This document shows positions 44,781-46,271 of a DNA stretch of 46,271 nucleotides, piece after piece. Each line of letters begins with the position of its first letter. Position 1 is the stretch's first letter. The notes below the pieces were generated by a model that saw only the letters and a program-made list of their open reading frames with translations, was not told the origin of the DNA and made no database searches. The DNA is taken from NCBI GenBank assembly GCA_015680685.1, contig MNCI01038292.1:11325-57595 (forward strand). Reading direction: 5' to 3'. The position numbers were made by a program, and so were the translations under genes. Source of the stretch: Gnetum montanum (taxonomy: Eukaryota > Streptophyta > Gnetopsida > Gnetales > Gnetaceae).

Positions 44781-44886
44781 TGCATAAGCTACTTGAGAAA
44801 AATCGGCAACTGGCCAAAGAACAAAGTGCCTCCTCCATAAATATTTCTAAGGTTCTCACTTCAAGACATATTTTCATGTTTTAAAA

Positions 44887-44905
44887 ATAATAATAATAAT
44901 AATAA
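44887..44905. repeat. (AAT)n microsatellite
   Basis: About six uninterrupted ATA/AAT units. Confidence 0.95.
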
Positions 44906-45187
44906 ACTCATCAGTTGTTCCCCTAATCCATTTACATTCTTTTATATCTATTGGTAAAGTTCTAAACATGGAGGTCTCTTCTTGTAAAAATGAAACAATT
45001 CTATGGCCTTGTGACTTAACTAGAGGTAAACATTGGATGCAAATGTTGTATACCCCTATGAAGTCTAAAGGAAATTATAAGAAAAAAAATGAAAAAGGAA
45101 GAACTTGTTGAATATTTGTCAAATATCCTACACTTGTCAATTGTAGCTTATCGATGGTTACAACCACCCAAGATTTTTTGTAACTTA

Positions 45188-45235
45188 CCTAACTTGTTGG
45201 GCAAGTAATCTCCTAACTTGTTGGCCAAGTTACTT
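45188..45235. repeat. 24-bp tandem repeat, two copies
   Basis: CCTAACTTGTTGGGCAAGTA at 45,188 and CCTAACTTGTTGGCCAAGTT at 45,212; each unit also contains the inverted pair AACTTG...CAAGT(T). Confidence 0.8.
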
Positions 45236-45286
45236 GGGAGAGAAGTCAGGTAAGATATTTTTGAAGATGTAACTACCTTTGAACCC

Positions 45287-45296
45287 TTTAAAAAGG
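45287..45296 (+). promoter_or_regulatory. Possible TATA box
   Basis: CCCTTTAAAAAGGCTTC, followed by a purine-rich stretch and CTCACTTGGAGACACAC-type repeats, resembles the U3/R junction of an LTR. No partner LTR is in the window. Confidence 0.25.
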
Positions 45297-46271
45297 CTTC
45301 AGGGGTAGGAGGAAAAGGGGGGAAAGATCTCACATATCACTTGGGGTCTCATTTTTGGATCACACTTGGGCTCTCACTTGGAGACACACTTTGAGTCTTG
45401 GGAGAAGAGCATTGTAAAGAAGAAATTGTGAATGATTGCTTGTAAGATGGCTTGCTAAAGAAAATATGTCAGCCTCTTCGTCATAGTCCTGTGAGTTATG
45501 TTTTTTATTTTTTATTTTGTTTAAATTGTTTAGCTAGTGGTTTAGATAGTATCATCCTTAGCAAGTAATTTTGGGATTTTAGATTGCTCTTATTATTCTT
45601 ATTACCTGATAGAAAATTTCTATTAAAATTTTGCCATAGAAGCACTTATGTTTGAAAGCCTTAAGAGCATTTTAGTAGTGAATTTGGTTATTTTTCAATG
45701 TATAGGAACTGCTATTGAGATCATTGTAAGAAAGCCTTTGCTTGTAGTCATGCCATTGAATGATTCAATAGTCAAGAGGGTTCAAAAAATCTTTAGTATT
45801 TTGATGGGACCAGAATAGCTTCCTTTTATCTTTAAAGTGAATCTCTATGGTATTTCAATTAGAAATTGTCAAGTCTTTTGAAGGTTCTGTTGAATGCAAT
45901 TTTTGACATCCATTATCTAGCCAAAATGGTGTCTCGTACATGGAAGTTTACGCAGCAATTTTTTGGTAGCATAGTAGGATTGTCTTGAAAAAATTGCTTA
46001 TTTGAGCCTTGGAAGTTTGAACAATTCGTAGATATTGAATTTGGGATAGCTTTATTTCAAAGTGTTTACTCATGTCATTTTACCTTGTTTAAATATTTGA
46101 GGTCTATACAAATCTGCTTTCTTTTCTATCTATTTCCGTCGAATCTTGCTCTATTTTTAGTTGTCTTGTGGAACTATCTCTTTCTCTAGGGAAAATTAGA
46201 AGTAGATTCGCAGAGTTTTGCTCAAATTTTTTTACAAAATTTTATTTGTTACAAGTAGGTATTATAAGGAC

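Larger units (their letters stand above)
44781..46271. other. AT-rich flanking DNA, no gene recognised
   Basis: Includes an (AAT)n run, a 24-bp repeat and a TATA-like site listed separately. The minus-strand frame at 45,148-45,333 lies over that repeat and has no domain. The segment 45.1-45.5 kb may be part of an LTR of another family. Confidence 0.45.

Overview
This window looks like a slice of a very large plant nuclear genome, most likely a gymnosperm or another giant-genome lineage. There is no bacterial-style gene packing. Nearly everything recognisable is decayed LTR retrotransposon, intron-like splice sites are present, and stop codons pepper otherwise good protein homology. The organism call is inference from composition and element type only.

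Layout. 1-10.9 kb is AT-rich, mostly unassignable sequence with small tandem repeats, one assembly gap (N at 4394) and a decayed Ty3/gypsy gag relic of an unplaced family (about 6.5-8.3 kb, +). 10,893-13,454 is the front end of a Tat-like element lying on the minus strand (LTR, primer-binding-like site, leader repeats, start of gag); it abuts, and probably interrupts, the gag of element 1. Element 1 (+, about 13.5-30 kb) reads gag, protease, a core-repeat array, a long antisense gene (22,645 to 17,422), another core-repeat array, then reverse transcriptase, RNase H, a second RNase H, integrase, a third core-repeat array, a 3' region and an LTR-like end. 28.5-32.0 kb holds two LTR-like segments facing each other. 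Element 2 (+, 32,303 to about 43.6 kb) is a second, independently decayed member of the same superfamily: LTR, leader repeats, gag, protease, core repeats and the same antisense gene (43,608 to 39,198); its pol is missing. 43.6-46.3 kb is flanking DNA with an LRR-like fragment.

Main result. Both elements carry, in antisense orientation between protease and (in element 1) reverse transcriptase, a multi-exon gene whose second exon reads as an FCP1/TIM50-like (HAD, NLI-interacting-factor type) phosphatase-related domain. It is followed by a region that resembles plant-mobile-domain/transposon-associated proteins, a charged probably coiled-coil exon and an acidic tail exon. Most intron positions are shared by the two copies. 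The residues expected for HAD catalysis are largely not conserved, so it may be a pseudo-phosphatase cargo protein. The dual RNase H and the sense/antisense architecture fit the Tat lineage of Ty3/gypsy; the gag-protease/RT split recalls the intron of Ogre-type Tat elements, so the antisense gene could sit inside an element intron. All domain names rest on motif reading by eye, not on a search.
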